Positions 8,903 to 17,984 of a stretch of 64,000 nucleotides of DNA are shown here, in pieces. This DNA is from Rhizobium sp. CIAT894. GTDB taxonomy: Bacteria > Pseudomonadota > Alphaproteobacteria > Rhizobiales > Rhizobiaceae. Each line of letters opens with the position of its first letter. The first letter of the stretch is position 1. The notes under the pieces are model-generated. The model saw nothing but the letters and a program-made list of their open reading frames with translations. It was not told the DNA's origin and did not search any database. A program made the translations under genes and the position numbers. The stretch lies in assembly GCF_000172795.2 (NCBI RefSeq), contig NZ_CP020950.1, forward strand, positions 124,001 to 188,000. The letters are read 5' to 3'.

Positions 8903-9532
8903 ATGCGCACGCCGCGTTCGGACGGCGAGGCGATCTCGGATGCGGCGAGGATCCGCAAGGCAGCGCTGCTTTCCGCGGATATGCTGACGGCCGCCCGATG
9001 GGATGGGACCGCGCCGCTCCTTGCCGATGGGTCTACCCTGTCGTCGCGGCTGCACCGGCGGCTTTTCACGGAGATCGCAGAAGCCCATGGCGACCCCGCC
9101 ACATTTGCCGACGGCGCGCGCCGCCTGATTTCCATGGACGCGGACGGACTCGCAAAGGCCGCGCTCCGGGCGGGCTTCGCCTATCATCTCGCAGCCTTCT
9201 GCCCCGCGGTCGATCGCCCGACCCTTGCGAGGCTCAGGGCCGCCTACGGCGAGGAAGCGGTCGCATTCGCTCTCGGCCACATCAATCTTTCCGCGGCAAC
9301 GCCGCCGCTCGATCTGTTGAGCGAGCAGGCAAGGCATGTCGTTGAGGCCGACGGCTGGTCGATGCTGGCGCTTCTGGCAGACGAATACCGGATCTCTGCG
9401 GCATGGCGGTGGGCGGGCTGGCGCGACATGGCCGAAAACGGCTCGGCTTCCCTCTTGAAGAGCCCAGCGCTCGCCCTGGCGACGGCCGCCGTCGACGAGG
9501 TCGCCTCCACACAGGAAGGCGCCGGACGATGA
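8903..9532 (+). CDS. nolU: NolU, SctK-type sorting-platform protein
   Basis: 209 residues located between rhcJ and rhcL, the conserved site of nolU/sctK. The sequence is alpha-helical without membrane segments. It contains the segment WSMLALLADEYRISAAWRW near the C-terminus, like the SctK cores that link the cytoplasmic sorting platform to the basal body. The ATG at 8903 comes two bases after the rhcJ stop. The last codons overlap rhcL by four bases, implying translational coupling. Sequence conservation in this family is low, so synteny carries much of the call. Confidence 0.75.
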   Translation: MRTPRSDGEAISDAARIRKAALLSADMLTAARWDGTAPLLADGSTLSSRLHRRLFTEIAEAHGDPATFADGARRLISMDADGLAKAALRAGFAYHLAAFCPAVDRPTLARLRAAYGEEAVAFALGHINLSAATPPLDLLSEQARHVVEADGWSMLALLADEYRISAAWRWAGWRDMAENGSASLLKSPALALATAAVDEVASTQEGAGR

Positions 9533-10092
9533 GCTCCGGATTTGCACGCCACGACCGCATCATTCCGGCGGAGAGTTTCGGCCAGATCAGAGAGGCGGCG
9601 CAAATTCTGGAGGCTGCCCGCCACGACGCCGCCCAATCGCAGGCGACACTTGCCGCCGCCAGCGAGCAGGCCGCCCAAAACGGCTATCGCGACGGGTTCG
9701 AACAGGGCGTTCGCGATGCCGCCGCACGGCTTGCCGCCTCACTCGGAAAAGCCGAACAGGAAATTGCCAATCTCGACAGCTGGGTCGAGGCGGTGGTTCT
9801 GAAATCGGTCGGATTGATCCTCGGATCGATGGAGGCCGACGAGCGCACGAGGCGATTGGTCCGCCACGCCATATCCCAGACCGCTGAGGCCCAGGAGATC
9901 GCCCTGCATGTCGCCCCCGACGATGCCGCCATGATCGCCCGGGCAATTGCGGATATCGATCACCGCATCACTATCGCGACGGATCCGCTGATGTCTGCCG
10001 GCGAGATCATTCTGGAGACGTCGGCGGGACGCAGCCAGATCGGCTTGAAAGACCAGCTCGCCACCGTGATCGAGGCCCTCGTCCATGGTTGA
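9529..10092 (+). CDS. rhcL: RhcL / SctL, stator of the T3SS ATPase
   Basis: 187 residues of the HrpE/YscL/FliH family, which binds the ATPase and anchors it to the cytoplasmic ring. A central coiled coil (AQSQATLAAASEQAAQNGY, then RDGFEQGVRDAAARLAAS) is followed by a globular C-terminal domain similar to V-ATPase E/delta subunits. The ATG at 9529 overlaps the nolU stop as ATGA, and the 3' end overlaps rhcN by 8 bases. Named nolV in older literature. Confidence 0.85.
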   Translation: MSSGFARHDRIIPAESFGQIREAAQILEAARHDAAQSQATLAAASEQAAQNGYRDGFEQGVRDAAARLAASLGKAEQEIANLDSWVEAVVLKSVGLILGSMEADERTRRLVRHAISQTAEAQEIALHVAPDDAAMIARAIADIDHRITIATDPLMSAGEIILETSAGRSQIGLKDQLATVIEALVHG

Positions 10093-11404
10093 CGCGTTGC
10101 TTCGGATGGAGCGGAGACTCGAACAAACGGACGTGCGGCGGCAGAGCGGCCGCGTAAAGAGTGTTTCGGGCCTGCTGGTGCGGGCGCTCATCCCCTCGGT
10201 CAGGATCGGCGAGCTTTGTGAACTGCATGAGCCGGGCCGAGGTCGCATCGGCCTTGCCGATGTCGTCGGCATCGACGGCGAGACGGCGCTTCTCTCGCTT
10301 CACGGCGAAACCCGCGGCATCTCCCAGCGCACGGAAATCGTCCCGACCGGCCGGGAACCGGCCGTCTCCGTCGGCAATTTCCTGCTCGGCGCGATCGTCG
10401 ACGCACACGGCAATATCCTGCGTCCCTCCGCCAACCCCGCCGGCGAGGACGCGCGTTTCCTGCAACCGCTCTATGGCCAGCCGGTCGATCCTCTGTCGCG
10501 GCGCCCCATCCGCCAGCCGTTTACCTCGGGGATTGCCGCCCTGGACGGATTGCTGACCTGCGGCCAGGGCCAGCGCATCGGTATTTTCGGCGCGCCTGGC
10601 GCCGGCAAGTCGACGCTGGTGTCCCAGATCGTCGCCAACAACAAGGCCGATGTGATCGTCTGCGCCCTGGTGGGCGAACGCGGACGCGAGGTCGGCGAAT
10701 TCGTTGCCGGCAACATGCCGGAAGGCGTCCCCTCGAATGTGGCGCTGGTTGTCGCCACATCCGATCGCCCGGCGCTGGAGCGGTTCAAGGCGGTGATGAC
10801 GGCAACGGCGATCGCCGAATATTTTCGCGAGCAGGGAAAACACGTGCTGCTCGTCATCGACAGCGTCACCCGCATGGCCCGCGCCTTGCGCGAAGTCGGG
10901 CTTGCCGCCGGTGAACCGCCGGTGCGGCGCGGCTTTCCGCCTTCCGTATTCGCCGTCCTGCCGCAAATCTTCGAGCGCGCCGGCAACAGCGCAAACGGCA
11001 TGATGACGGCTTTCTATACGGTGCTCGTCGAAGGCGAAGAGCAAGACGATCCGATTGCCGAAGAAACCAGATCGCTGCTGGACGGCCATATCGTGCTCTC
11101 CGACAAGATTGCCAGGGCGGGCAATTTTCCGGCGATCGATGTGCTGGCCAGCCGAAGCCGGACGATGAGCGCAGTGGTGAGCGAGAGCCATCGCCAGGCA
11201 GCCGACAGGCTGCGCGCCCTGCTGGCCCTCTATGACGAAGTGGAACTGCTGATCCGCGTCGGCGAATATCGCCAGGGGCGCGATGCCGCCGTCGACGAGG
11301 CCGTCGCCAAACACGGGCTCATCCAGCGCTTCTTGTTTGACGGCCAGCGCAAGCCGCAGCCATTCGGCGCGATCGTCGAAGCGCTCGAGGAGCTTGTCCG
11401 ATGA
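10085..11404 (+). CDS. rhcN: RhcN / SctN, T3SS ATPase
   Basis: 439 residues of the F1-ATPase-like T3SS ATPases, which unfold substrates and release chaperones at the base of the machine. The N-terminal beta-barrel is followed by Walker A GAPGAGKST (~169-177), ALVGERGREVGEF, and a Walker B region HVLLVIDSVTRMARA. A late LASRSRTMSAV segment and a C-terminal helical domain complete the protein. Length and all nucleotide-binding motifs are normal. It overlaps rhcL and rhcQ. Confidence 0.96.
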   Translation: MVDALLRMERRLEQTDVRRQSGRVKSVSGLLVRALIPSVRIGELCELHEPGRGRIGLADVVGIDGETALLSLHGETRGISQRTEIVPTGREPAVSVGNFLLGAIVDAHGNILRPSANPAGEDARFLQPLYGQPVDPLSRRPIRQPFTSGIAALDGLLTCGQGQRIGIFGAPGAGKSTLVSQIVANNKADVIVCALVGERGREVGEFVAGNMPEGVPSNVALVVATSDRPALERFKAVMTATAIAEYFREQGKHVLLVIDSVTRMARALREVGLAAGEPPVRRGFPPSVFAVLPQIFERAGNSANGMMTAFYTVLVEGEEQDDPIAEETRSLLDGHIVLSDKIARAGNFPAIDVLASRSRTMSAVVSESHRQAADRLRALLALYDEVELLIRVGEYRQGRDAAVDEAVAKHGLIQRFLFDGQRKPQPFGAIVEALEELVR

Positions 11405-12420
11405 ACATCGCCGCGCCCGCATGGCCCCGCTCATCGATGGCCGAGAGCTTCTTTTCCCGTTCCGGCACGACGATGCGCGCCGCCTGGCAAGTTCTGGTCC
11501 GGGAGCAGACGCTTTCCGTTCGCCCGCTGTCCCCCGATATCGCAGCTGCGCGGATCGCCGATCCGGTCGGTCTTCTCTGCCGCGTCGGCGAGCGGGATCA
11601 GATGCTGATTGCTTCGGCCGGAGCATTGCGGTTGCTGGCCGAAAGGCTTGAACCGCTGATCCTCTGGGAAAAACTGTCGCCGCATGAACAGGCGGCGGTG
11701 GTCGAACATCAGTTCACCGAGGCCTTCGAGGCAATCGAGAACAAGATCGGCATCAGCCTGTCGCTGCTGCAGATCGGTGCAGAGCCGCAGCCGGATTTCA
11801 GCGGCAATTTCGGCTTCGAAATCGGCTGGAGCGGCATGAGCCTGCCCTTGAGCGGCCATTTCGATGAAACCTTCCTTGCCGGCCTCGTCGGCTGGGCAAG
11901 CCGCCTGCCGCGCCGCACGCTCAATGCCCTGACGACGACCGTTAGCATCCGGCGCGGTTATGCCGTGCTGTCGGTCGGTGAGATCCAATCCCTGCGATTG
12001 GGGGACGGCATCGTCATCGATGGGGGGACGCCGGAAACCGTGATCGCGATCACGGGTGAACGTTACCTTGCAACCTGCATGCGCTCGGACAAAGGCGCGG
12101 TCCTCACCGAGCCGCTCCTGTCGACGCCAACCGGACCAATGAGGCATTTCATGACGAATGACACCGTCGATCAGGAATTGCAGGGCGAGCCGCGTCCATC
12201 GCCTGTCGACAGCATCCCGATCAAGCTGGTCTTCGATGCCGGACGGCTGGAGTTGCCGCTGCGCACACTCGAGACGATCGGCGAGGGCTATGTGTTCAAC
12301 CTCGACAGGCCATTGTCGGACGCCGTCGATATCATCGCCCAGGGTCGCATTATCGGACGGGGCGAAATCATTTCCGTGGATGGGTGGAGCGCCGTTCGCG
12401 TCACGGCGCTGCACGACTGA
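11401..12420 (+). CDS. rhcQ: RhcQ / SctQ, cytoplasmic ring protein
   Basis: 339 residues with a C-terminal SpoA/FliN-like domain (IPIKLVFDAGRLELPLRTLE, then YVFNLDRPLSDAVDIIAQGR, then IGRGEIISVDGWSAVRVT) and a weaker internal SpoA copy near 175-235. SctQ builds the pods of the sorting platform under the export gate. In many rhizobia a small SctO-like gene sits between rhcN and rhcQ. Here the two overlap directly, and the sctO-like gene is elsewhere (20013-20426). Confidence 0.9.
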   Translation: MNIAAPAWPRSSMAESFFSRSGTTMRAAWQVLVREQTLSVRPLSPDIAAARIADPVGLLCRVGERDQMLIASAGALRLLAERLEPLILWEKLSPHEQAAVVEHQFTEAFEAIENKIGISLSLLQIGAEPQPDFSGNFGFEIGWSGMSLPLSGHFDETFLAGLVGWASRLPRRTLNALTTTVSIRRGYAVLSVGEIQSLRLGDGIVIDGGTPETVIAITGERYLATCMRSDKGAVLTEPLLSTPTGPMRHFMTNDTVDQELQGEPRPSPVDSIPIKLVFDAGRLELPLRTLETIGEGYVFNLDRPLSDAVDIIAQGRIIGRGEIISVDGWSAVRVTALHD

Positions 12421-13073
12421 TGGAACAGAGCTTTCCTCTTGCCCAGAGCCTCGCGGCAATGGCGGCGATCTCGATGCTGCCGGTCATTGCCGTGATCGCA
12501 ACCTCCTTCACCAAGATTTCAGTCGTCCTGCTGATCGTGCGCAATGCGATCGGCATCCAGCAGACGCCGCCGAATCTCCTGGTCTTTGCGATTGCCATCG
12601 TGCTCTCGGCCTTCGTGATGAACCCGGTGCTGCAAAACAGCTGGCAATTGCTGCTCGCCCATAGCGGCGATTTCGGCACGGTCAGTGGCATGGCGGACGG
12701 CATGATCAAAGTGGCGGCGCCGCTGAAGGATTTCATGCTGAAATTTTCCGACGCCGAGGTGCGCGACTTTTTCGTGCAGGCGTCGCAGAAGATCTGGGCA
12801 AACGCGCCGGCAACTCCCATTGCCTCCGACGACATAACCGTGCTGACGCCGAGCTTCCTCGTTTCGGAACTGACGCGGGCCTTTGAAATCGGATTTCTGA
12901 TCTATCTGCCCTTCCTGATGATCGACTTCGCCGTCTCCGCCATTCTGGTGGCGCTCGGCATGCAGATGATGTCCCCGACCGTGGTGTCGACACCGCTGAA
13001 GCTGCTGCTGTTCGTCTCGATCGACGGCTGGCGGCGATTGCTGGAAGGTCTGGTGCTGTCCTATGCGCAGTGA
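12420..13073 (+). CDS. rhcR: RhcR / SctR, export gate protein
   Basis: 217 residues of the FliP/SctR family, which forms the helical export-gate core with SctS and SctT. Several hydrophobic segments are visible, starting with MLPVIAVIATSFTKISVVLL, the diagnostic N-terminal FliP motif. Later come SFLVSELTRAFEIGFLIYLP and the C-terminal LKLLLFVSIDGWRRLLEGL, both highly conserved. The ATG at 12420 overlaps the rhcQ stop as TGATG. Length is normal. Confidence 0.95.
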   Translation: MEQSFPLAQSLAAMAAISMLPVIAVIATSFTKISVVLLIVRNAIGIQQTPPNLLVFAIAIVLSAFVMNPVLQNSWQLLLAHSGDFGTVSGMADGMIKVAAPLKDFMLKFSDAEVRDFFVQASQKIWANAPATPIASDDITVLTPSFLVSELTRAFEIGFLIYLPFLMIDFAVSAILVALGMQMMSPTVVSTPLKLLLFVSIDGWRRLLEGLVLSYAQ

Positions 13074-13138
13074 GCATCGCGCCTTCACGAAAGCCCCGGT
13101 TCGAGCGCCTGCCGCGCCCACGCGAAAGGCCTGCCGTC

Positions 13139-13408
13139 ATGGGTGAAGACCAGGTCGCAGCCGAAATCGGCATGTCCGTCATGGCGACCTTCGCCTTGGC
13201 CGGCCCCATTCTGGGCCTGGCCGCGCTTCTCGGGCTGATCATCGCCATTTTCCAGGCGGCAACGCAAATCCAGGAGCAGACCATCGCGCAGATCGTCAAG
13301 ATTTTCGTGATCTCCATCACCCTGCTGCTGTTCGGCCGGGTGCTGGCAACGCCGCTGATCGAACATTCCGTTCATATCCTCAACGACTTCCCGACCATGG
13401 TTCAGTGA
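13139..13408 (+). CDS. rhcS: RhcS / SctS, export gate protein
   Basis: 89 residues with two transmembrane helices separated by the polar segment QAATQIQEQTIAQIVK, the signature of FliQ/SctS proteins. The ATG at 13139 gives the usual family length. A GTG at 13070 that overlaps the rhcR stop would add 23 basic residues and cannot be excluded. The gene lies between rhcR and rhcT in standard order. Confidence 0.92.
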   Translation: MGEDQVAAEIGMSVMATFALAGPILGLAALLGLIIAIFQAATQIQEQTIAQIVKIFVISITLLLFGRVLATPLIEHSVHILNDFPTMVQ

Positions 13409-13418
13409 GGCGGGGCGG

Positions 13419-14228
13419 ATGGGGCCGGATCATCTTCCGCTCGTCGGCATCGAGGTCGCGGCACCGGCCGCGGCGATGCTCGGCGCCGCCCGCGCGCTCG
13501 GGATCCTGCTGATCTTCCCGATCTTCTCGCTGTTCAGCATCGTCGGTATCTTACGTTTCGGCCTGGCAATCGGCCTTTCGGCGCCCTCCGTCGCCTTCGC
13601 CTATTCGGTGCTGGCTATCGGAGATACGTCCTGGTTCGATCTGGCCGCCCTTTCGATGAAGGAACTTTGCTTCGGGGCGCTCATCGGCATGGGGCTCGGC
13701 ATTCCCTTCTGGGCGGCCCAGGCGGCGGGTGATATGACCGATGTCTATCGCGGCGCCAATGCCGCCAATCTCTTCGACCAGATCAACGCGCTGGAAACCG
13801 CGCCGCTCGGCTCGCTGATGATGTCGATCGCCCTGGTGATTTTCGTCAGCGCCGGCGGCATCATCGATCTGGTCGCGATTTTCTACAAGTCGTTCGAGTT
13901 CTGGCCGCTCTTCAAGCTCATGCCCGCCATGCCCGACGATCCGCTCGACATGATCCTCGGTGTATTCGGCCGGCTGTTCAAAGCGGCCGGATTGCTTGCC
14001 GCCCCGTTCATGATCGTCACCTGCGCGCTCGAATTGTCGCTGGCCTTCGTTGGCCGCTCGTCGAAACAATTCCCGCTGAACGATAGCCTGCCGGCCATCA
14101 AGAACTTCGCGGTCGTGGTCATTCTCGTCATCTACACGGCCTTCATCTCCAGCTATTTCCACGATCTCTGGATCGATGGATTCAACGAGGTGAAAGCCAT
14201 GCTGGAGGTGACCCATGGCCAAAAATGA
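13419..14228 (+). CDS. rhcT: RhcT / SctT, export gate protein
   Basis: 269 residues of the FliR/SctT family with about six hydrophobic helices and conserved segments such as ALIGMGLGIPFWAAQAAGD and FIVST-type positions (ALVIFVSAGGIIDLVAIFYK). It closes the SctR5S4T1 gate. It starts 10 bp after rhcS and overlaps rhcU by 14 bp. Confidence 0.93.
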   Translation: MGPDHLPLVGIEVAAPAAAMLGAARALGILLIFPIFSLFSIVGILRFGLAIGLSAPSVAFAYSVLAIGDTSWFDLAALSMKELCFGALIGMGLGIPFWAAQAAGDMTDVYRGANAANLFDQINALETAPLGSLMMSIALVIFVSAGGIIDLVAIFYKSFEFWPLFKLMPAMPDDPLDMILGVFGRLFKAAGLLAAPFMIVTCALELSLAFVGRSSKQFPLNDSLPAIKNFAVVVILVIYTAFISSYFHDLWIDGFNEVKAMLEVTHGQK

Positions 14229-15012
14229 CGATACCGAGGAAAAAACCCTGCCGCCGAGCCGGGTGAAGCTCGATCGGCTCCGGCGCGAGGGCCAGGTTCC
14301 CCGCTCGAAGGAAATCCCGGTTGCGATCTCCGTTCTTGCCATCGCCGTCTACGTCACCTGGGGCTTGCCTGATATCCTCGAGGATTTCACCCGCAGTTTC
14401 GATAGCGGCCTGCAGTCCGCCGCGCGGGCCGACCTCTCCGACGCCGTCACTGTCGGCTTGAGCGAAACCGGCGTGGCGCTGCTCGATCTCATCTGGCTGC
14501 CGCTTGCCATGGGTCTTGCCGCGACCATCCTGGTGTCGATCCTCGACGGGCAGGGGTTTCCCGTATCGTTCAAACATATGAGCTTCGATTTCACCCGGCT
14601 CAATCCGTTCGAGGGCATCAAGAGGCTTTTTTCGCTCGCGAGCATCGCCGAGTTCGTCAAGGGGCTCGTCAAGTTTGTCCTGCTCGCCACCGCCGGCGGC
14701 GGTGCGATCCTCTATTTCCTCAACAGCATCTTCTGGTCGCCTCTTTGCGGAGAAGCATGCACGCTCTCCACGACAGCCCATCTCCTCGGCTCGATCCTCG
14801 TCATTGCCGCCGGCATCATGGTGGCGGCGGCGTTTTTCGATATCCGCATTTCGCGCGCGTTGTTCAGGCACGAACACCGCATGACCAAGACCGAGGCGCG
14901 GCGCGAATACAAGGATACCCAGGGCGATCCGAAGCTGAAATCGGCGCGCCGGCAAATCGGCGCGGAAATGCGCAGCAGCCCGCCGCGCAGGCAAGGACCA
15001 GGCCGGCGATGA
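14215..15012 (+). CDS. rhcU: RhcU / SctU, truncated before the autocleavage domain
   Basis: 265 residues of the FlhB/SctU family, the export switch that normally changes substrate specificity. The N-terminal SRVKLDRLRREGQVPRSKEI and four membrane helices are intact, as is the linker HRMTKTEARREYKDTQGDPK. The frame then ends at PPRRQGPGRR. The cytoplasmic domain with the autocleaving NPTH motif (family length ~345-360) is missing. No frame up to 15073 supplies NPTH, so it was lost rather than simply frameshifted. Either the apparatus is inactive or switching is done without this domain. Confidence 0.9.
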   Translation: MAKNDDTEEKTLPPSRVKLDRLRREGQVPRSKEIPVAISVLAIAVYVTWGLPDILEDFTRSFDSGLQSAARADLSDAVTVGLSETGVALLDLIWLPLAMGLAATILVSILDGQGFPVSFKHMSFDFTRLNPFEGIKRLFSLASIAEFVKGLVKFVLLATAGGGAILYFLNSIFWSPLCGEACTLSTTAHLLGSILVIAAGIMVAAAFFDIRISRALFRHEHRMTKTEARREYKDTQGDPKLKSARRQIGAEMRSSPPRRQGPGRR

Positions 15013-15063
15013 AAAGCGGGAGCCTAAGCCGCCCGCTTGATCTTCGCTTTGCGGTTCCGGTGG

Positions 15064-15084
15064 TCGGGCGTCTCAGACGCCCGA
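15064..15084. terminator. Bidirectional hairpin between convergent rhcU and hrpW
   Basis: TCGGGCGTCT and AGACGCCCGA form a 10-bp perfect palindrome around one central base, which closes as a shorter hairpin in RNA. It spans the hrpW stop codon and follows rhcU by ~50 bp. It could end both operons. Confidence 0.5.
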
Positions 15085-15996
15085 TTGGTTGTCACCTACA
15101 CGCGTCCAGTTCTTCACATCGTCCAGCGTGATATCGGAGAGGAACGTCACGCTGGCAAGTGAGCTATCGGTGCGGAAGACGTTGCTGCCGTGGGAGAACG
15201 CCCCGCCATCGATGGTGACGTCGGCGTCGATCTGCTTGCCGCCGTTGGTGCGCACGAGCGTGGTAAAGCCGTCAGCGACGAAATCCTTCAGATAGAACCT
15301 CGTGTCGGCATTGATCTGGAAGATCTTGTCGGTCGCGCCCTTGGCGGAGCCACCGATAATAGTGACGTCGCCGGCGCTTTTTACCGTCAGCGCATCCTCG
15401 CCGACATTCTGCCAATTGACGTTTTCGAGCGTCGCGCCGCCATAGACGTGGATTCCGTCGGCGCCATTCTCGCCGAGATTGACATTCTTGAGCGTCGCGC
15501 CGTTCTTGAGAATGAACAGCGGCGATTGGGTTTCGGACTGGCCGCCATCGCCGAGCTTGGAAGAGGCCGTATAGGTCGCCCCCTTGCCGTCGAACACGCC
15601 GCCATCCACGACGATCGGCTCGTTGACGACGATGACGCTGCCCTCTTTCGAGAGGTCGGGTTTTTCCGTCGTGGTCTGCAAAGTCGTGGCCTGTTTCTCG
15701 TCGGATGGATCCACCTTCTTGGAGTCGGATTGCCAGTTGATGTGCTTGCGCAGCAGATCCTTGGGGTCGGAATCCATGCCGTTTTCCGACGTTTCCCGCG
15801 ACTTCGGCACATAGGAGGTCAGCGTCGGCGGGTTGCCGGAGAAATCTTCGAAGGGCGAGACCTTGCGGGTTCGGATGGCGGTGAAATCCGTGTCGGCACT
15901 ATTGCTGCCGCCAAGGCAACCGGACTCAAGGTCGAAACGGGAGGTTCTGTCGAAGTCTATGGGCCTTTGTCCATCTACGCCACACATTGCATTCAT
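15073..15996 (-). CDS. hrpW: HrpW-like harpin/pectate lyase, T3SS-secreted
   Basis: 307 residues. The polar N-terminus (~1-110) lacks a signal peptide and likely carries the T3SS export signal. Residues ~115-300 form a right-handed beta-helix of polysaccharide lyase family 3 (VVDGGVFDGKGATYTASSKL, FILKNGATLKNVNLGENGAD and later NGGKQIDADVTIDGGAFSHG). HrpW of R. etli has been described as a pectin-degrading enzyme with substitutions at otherwise crucial residues. It acts outside the bacterium on plant cell-wall pectate. It ends the sctF-sctD-rhcV-hrpW operon, 33 bp after rhcV. The classic Gly-rich harpin half is reduced. Confidence 0.88.
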   Translation of the reverse strand: MNAMCGVDGQRPIDFDRTSRFDLESGCLGGSNSADTDFTAIRTRKVSPFEDFSGNPPTLTSYVPKSRETSENGMDSDPKDLLRKHINWQSDSKKVDPSDEKQATTLQTTTEKPDLSKEGSVIVVNEPIVVDGGVFDGKGATYTASSKLGDGGQSETQSPLFILKNGATLKNVNLGENGADGIHVYGGATLENVNWQNVGEDALTVKSAGDVTIIGGSAKGATDKIFQINADTRFYLKDFVADGFTTLVRTNGGKQIDADVTIDGGAFSHGSNVFRTDSSLASVTFLSDITLDDVKNWTRVGDNQSGV

Positions 15997-16029
15997 CCCC
16001 AGTTGGTCTCGTCTACTTCACTTGCTCTA

Positions 16030-17961
16030 TTAGCCCGGCCTCTGTTTGGAGCCGGCAGCGTTCCGGATTTGCCCGATCTCTCCGATGGTTTCGATCGTTA
16101 TGTCCCTGTCGATCTCCTCCGCCGCCAGCACCGGAATGCGGCAGTTGTGGTGGATCATCAGCGTCTGGGTGAGCAGGCGCCATTCGCCCGGCACGATGAT
16201 GACGGGATCGTATCCCCGCTCGTTGGCATCCTCGAGAGCCTGTCTGGCTTTCTCGGCCAGCAGGCGCAGTCTTTCGGCTATTTCGATCTTCTCGGTCGCT
16301 CCAGCGGCGTCATAGGACCGGATGAAGTGGTTCCATTCGGCGGGAAGCACCAGCGCCGGCAGCAATCCGCGCCGGTCGAGAAGCCCGAAGGCGATCTGCT
16401 TGACCAGCGCGGCGCGCGCCATTTCGGCCAGAGTATCCGGCGCGTGATCGGTGCCGGCGTGCAGCATCACTTCCAGCAGTCCGCGCGGCTGGGAAAGCGT
16501 CACGCCGGAATCCAGCAGGCGTCTGACGACCGCGACCGTCAGCATCAGCGGCACCTGGCTGGCGACGTCGATCGCCAGTTTGCCGAGACGCGGTTCAAGG
16601 CTGCCCAGCCATTGTGCCGCGTCGTCGACGCTGAACAGGGCGCCGATATGGCGGCGGACGATGCGCACGATGTCGTCGGCAATCTGTTCGGCCGTCCGTT
16701 CAGGATCGCAGCTGACGAGACCGGCGGGCACGTTTTCGACCTGAAGATGGATCAGATCCTCGGCCATGCGGGGATCGGCGTTGAACGTCGGCACCGTCAC
16801 GGAGACGCCGACGGCGCGCGCCGCCATGCGGATCCGCCCGTCCAGCATTTCGCCGAGCCGCATCGCCTCAAGCCGCGCCAGCGTTTCCACCGCGACGGTG
16901 GCGATGACGGGATCGCCATATTTCGTCCTGTCGAGCGGATAGGAATTGGCGCCTTCCACGGCATTCGCCGATCCGGCCGCGGCCGGGCCGGCGCGCCGGC
17001 GATGCACCATGAAGGCAAGGCCCGCCAGACACAGGCCGATCGCGCCGAGCACGCCTGTGGGAAATCCCGGCACGAAGCCCGCGCAGATCGTCAGCGCCGC
17101 CGCAATCGCCAATGCACGGGGCTCCCGGAAGAGTTCGCGGCCGATATCGCTGCCGAGACTGCCGTTGCCGTCATCGGACACGCGGGTCACGACGATACCG
17201 GCCGAGACTGCCATCAGAATGGACGGAATCTGCGACACCAGACCGTCGCCGATCGACAGCAGCGTATAGAGATGGGCGGCCTCGGCAAAGCTCAGGCCCT
17301 TCTGGAAGATACCGATCGCCAGGCCGCCGATGAGATTGACGGCGACGATCACCAATCCTGCGACCGCATCGCCCTTGACGAAGCGCATCGCGCCGTCCAT
17401 CGCCCCGAAGAACTGGCTCTCCTGTTCGAGGCGCGACCGGCGCTTCTGCGCGGCTTCCGTGGTGATATGGCCGTTACGCAGGTCGCTGTCGATGGCGAGC
17501 TGCTTGCCCGGCATGGCGTCGAGCGTGAAACGGGCGCCGACCTCGGCGATGCGCTCGGCGCCCTTCGTCACCACGATGAACTGCACCAGCGCCACGATCA
17601 GGAAAATGATCAGCCCGACGACGACATTTCCCGCAACGACGAAATCGCCGAAGGCCATGATGATCTCGCCGGCATCGGCGTCCGCCAGCACGAGCCGGGT
17701 CGAGGAAATCGTCAAGGCCAGGCGGAACAGCGTGCCGATCAGAATGACCGCGGGAAAGGTCGAGATTTCAAGCACGCTCTTCAGATAGGTCGTGGTGATC
17801 AGCACCACGAAAGCGAAGGAGAGATTGAAAGCGATCAGCACGTCCAGAACGATTGTCGGAAGCGGCAGCACCAGCATCGTCACGACGGAGGCGAAAAACA
17901 CCGCAAGCAGCATATCGGTGCGTTGCGCAAGCATGGCGATGGCGGATGACCTTACCTTCAT
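16030..17961 (-). CDS. rhcV: RhcV / SctV, major export apparatus protein
   Basis: 643 residues of the FlhA/SctV family. About eight N-terminal membrane helices are visible, with the FHIPEP-region equivalent GARFTLDAMPGKQLAIDSDL intact. The large cytoplasmic domain from ~residue 330 forms the nonameric substrate-docking ring. The protein is somewhat shorter than many RhcV proteins. It lies 23 bp after sctD. A very long open frame on the opposite strand is a shadow caused by high GC. Confidence 0.95.
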   Translation of the reverse strand: MKVRSSAIAMLAQRTDMLLAVFFASVVTMLVLPLPTIVLDVLIAFNLSFAFVVLITTTYLKSVLEISTFPAVILIGTLFRLALTISSTRLVLADADAGEIIMAFGDFVVAGNVVVGLIIFLIVALVQFIVVTKGAERIAEVGARFTLDAMPGKQLAIDSDLRNGHITTEAAQKRRSRLEQESQFFGAMDGAMRFVKGDAVAGLVIVAVNLIGGLAIGIFQKGLSFAEAAHLYTLLSIGDGLVSQIPSILMAVSAGIVVTRVSDDGNGSLGSDIGRELFREPRALAIAAALTICAGFVPGFPTGVLGAIGLCLAGLAFMVHRRRAGPAAAGSANAVEGANSYPLDRTKYGDPVIATVAVETLARLEAMRLGEMLDGRIRMAARAVGVSVTVPTFNADPRMAEDLIHLQVENVPAGLVSCDPERTAEQIADDIVRIVRRHIGALFSVDDAAQWLGSLEPRLGKLAIDVASQVPLMLTVAVVRRLLDSGVTLSQPRGLLEVMLHAGTDHAPDTLAEMARAALVKQIAFGLLDRRGLLPALVLPAEWNHFIRSYDAAGATEKIEIAERLRLLAEKARQALEDANERGYDPVIIVPGEWRLLTQTLMIHHNCRIPVLAAEEIDRDITIETIGEIGQIRNAAGSKQRPG

Positions 17962-17984
17962 GATCCGGCTTCCGACGCCATCGC

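Noticed and set aside
10007..11626. A 539-codon minus-strand frame across rhcN
   Set aside because: It lies antisense to the highly conserved ATPase with its Walker motifs; the product has no family features.
15190..17949. A 919-codon open frame on the plus strand opposite hrpW and rhcV
   Set aside because: Its product is His/Arg/Asp-rich low-complexity sequence typical of an antisense shadow in GC-rich DNA. The opposite strand carries a canonical SctV and HrpW.
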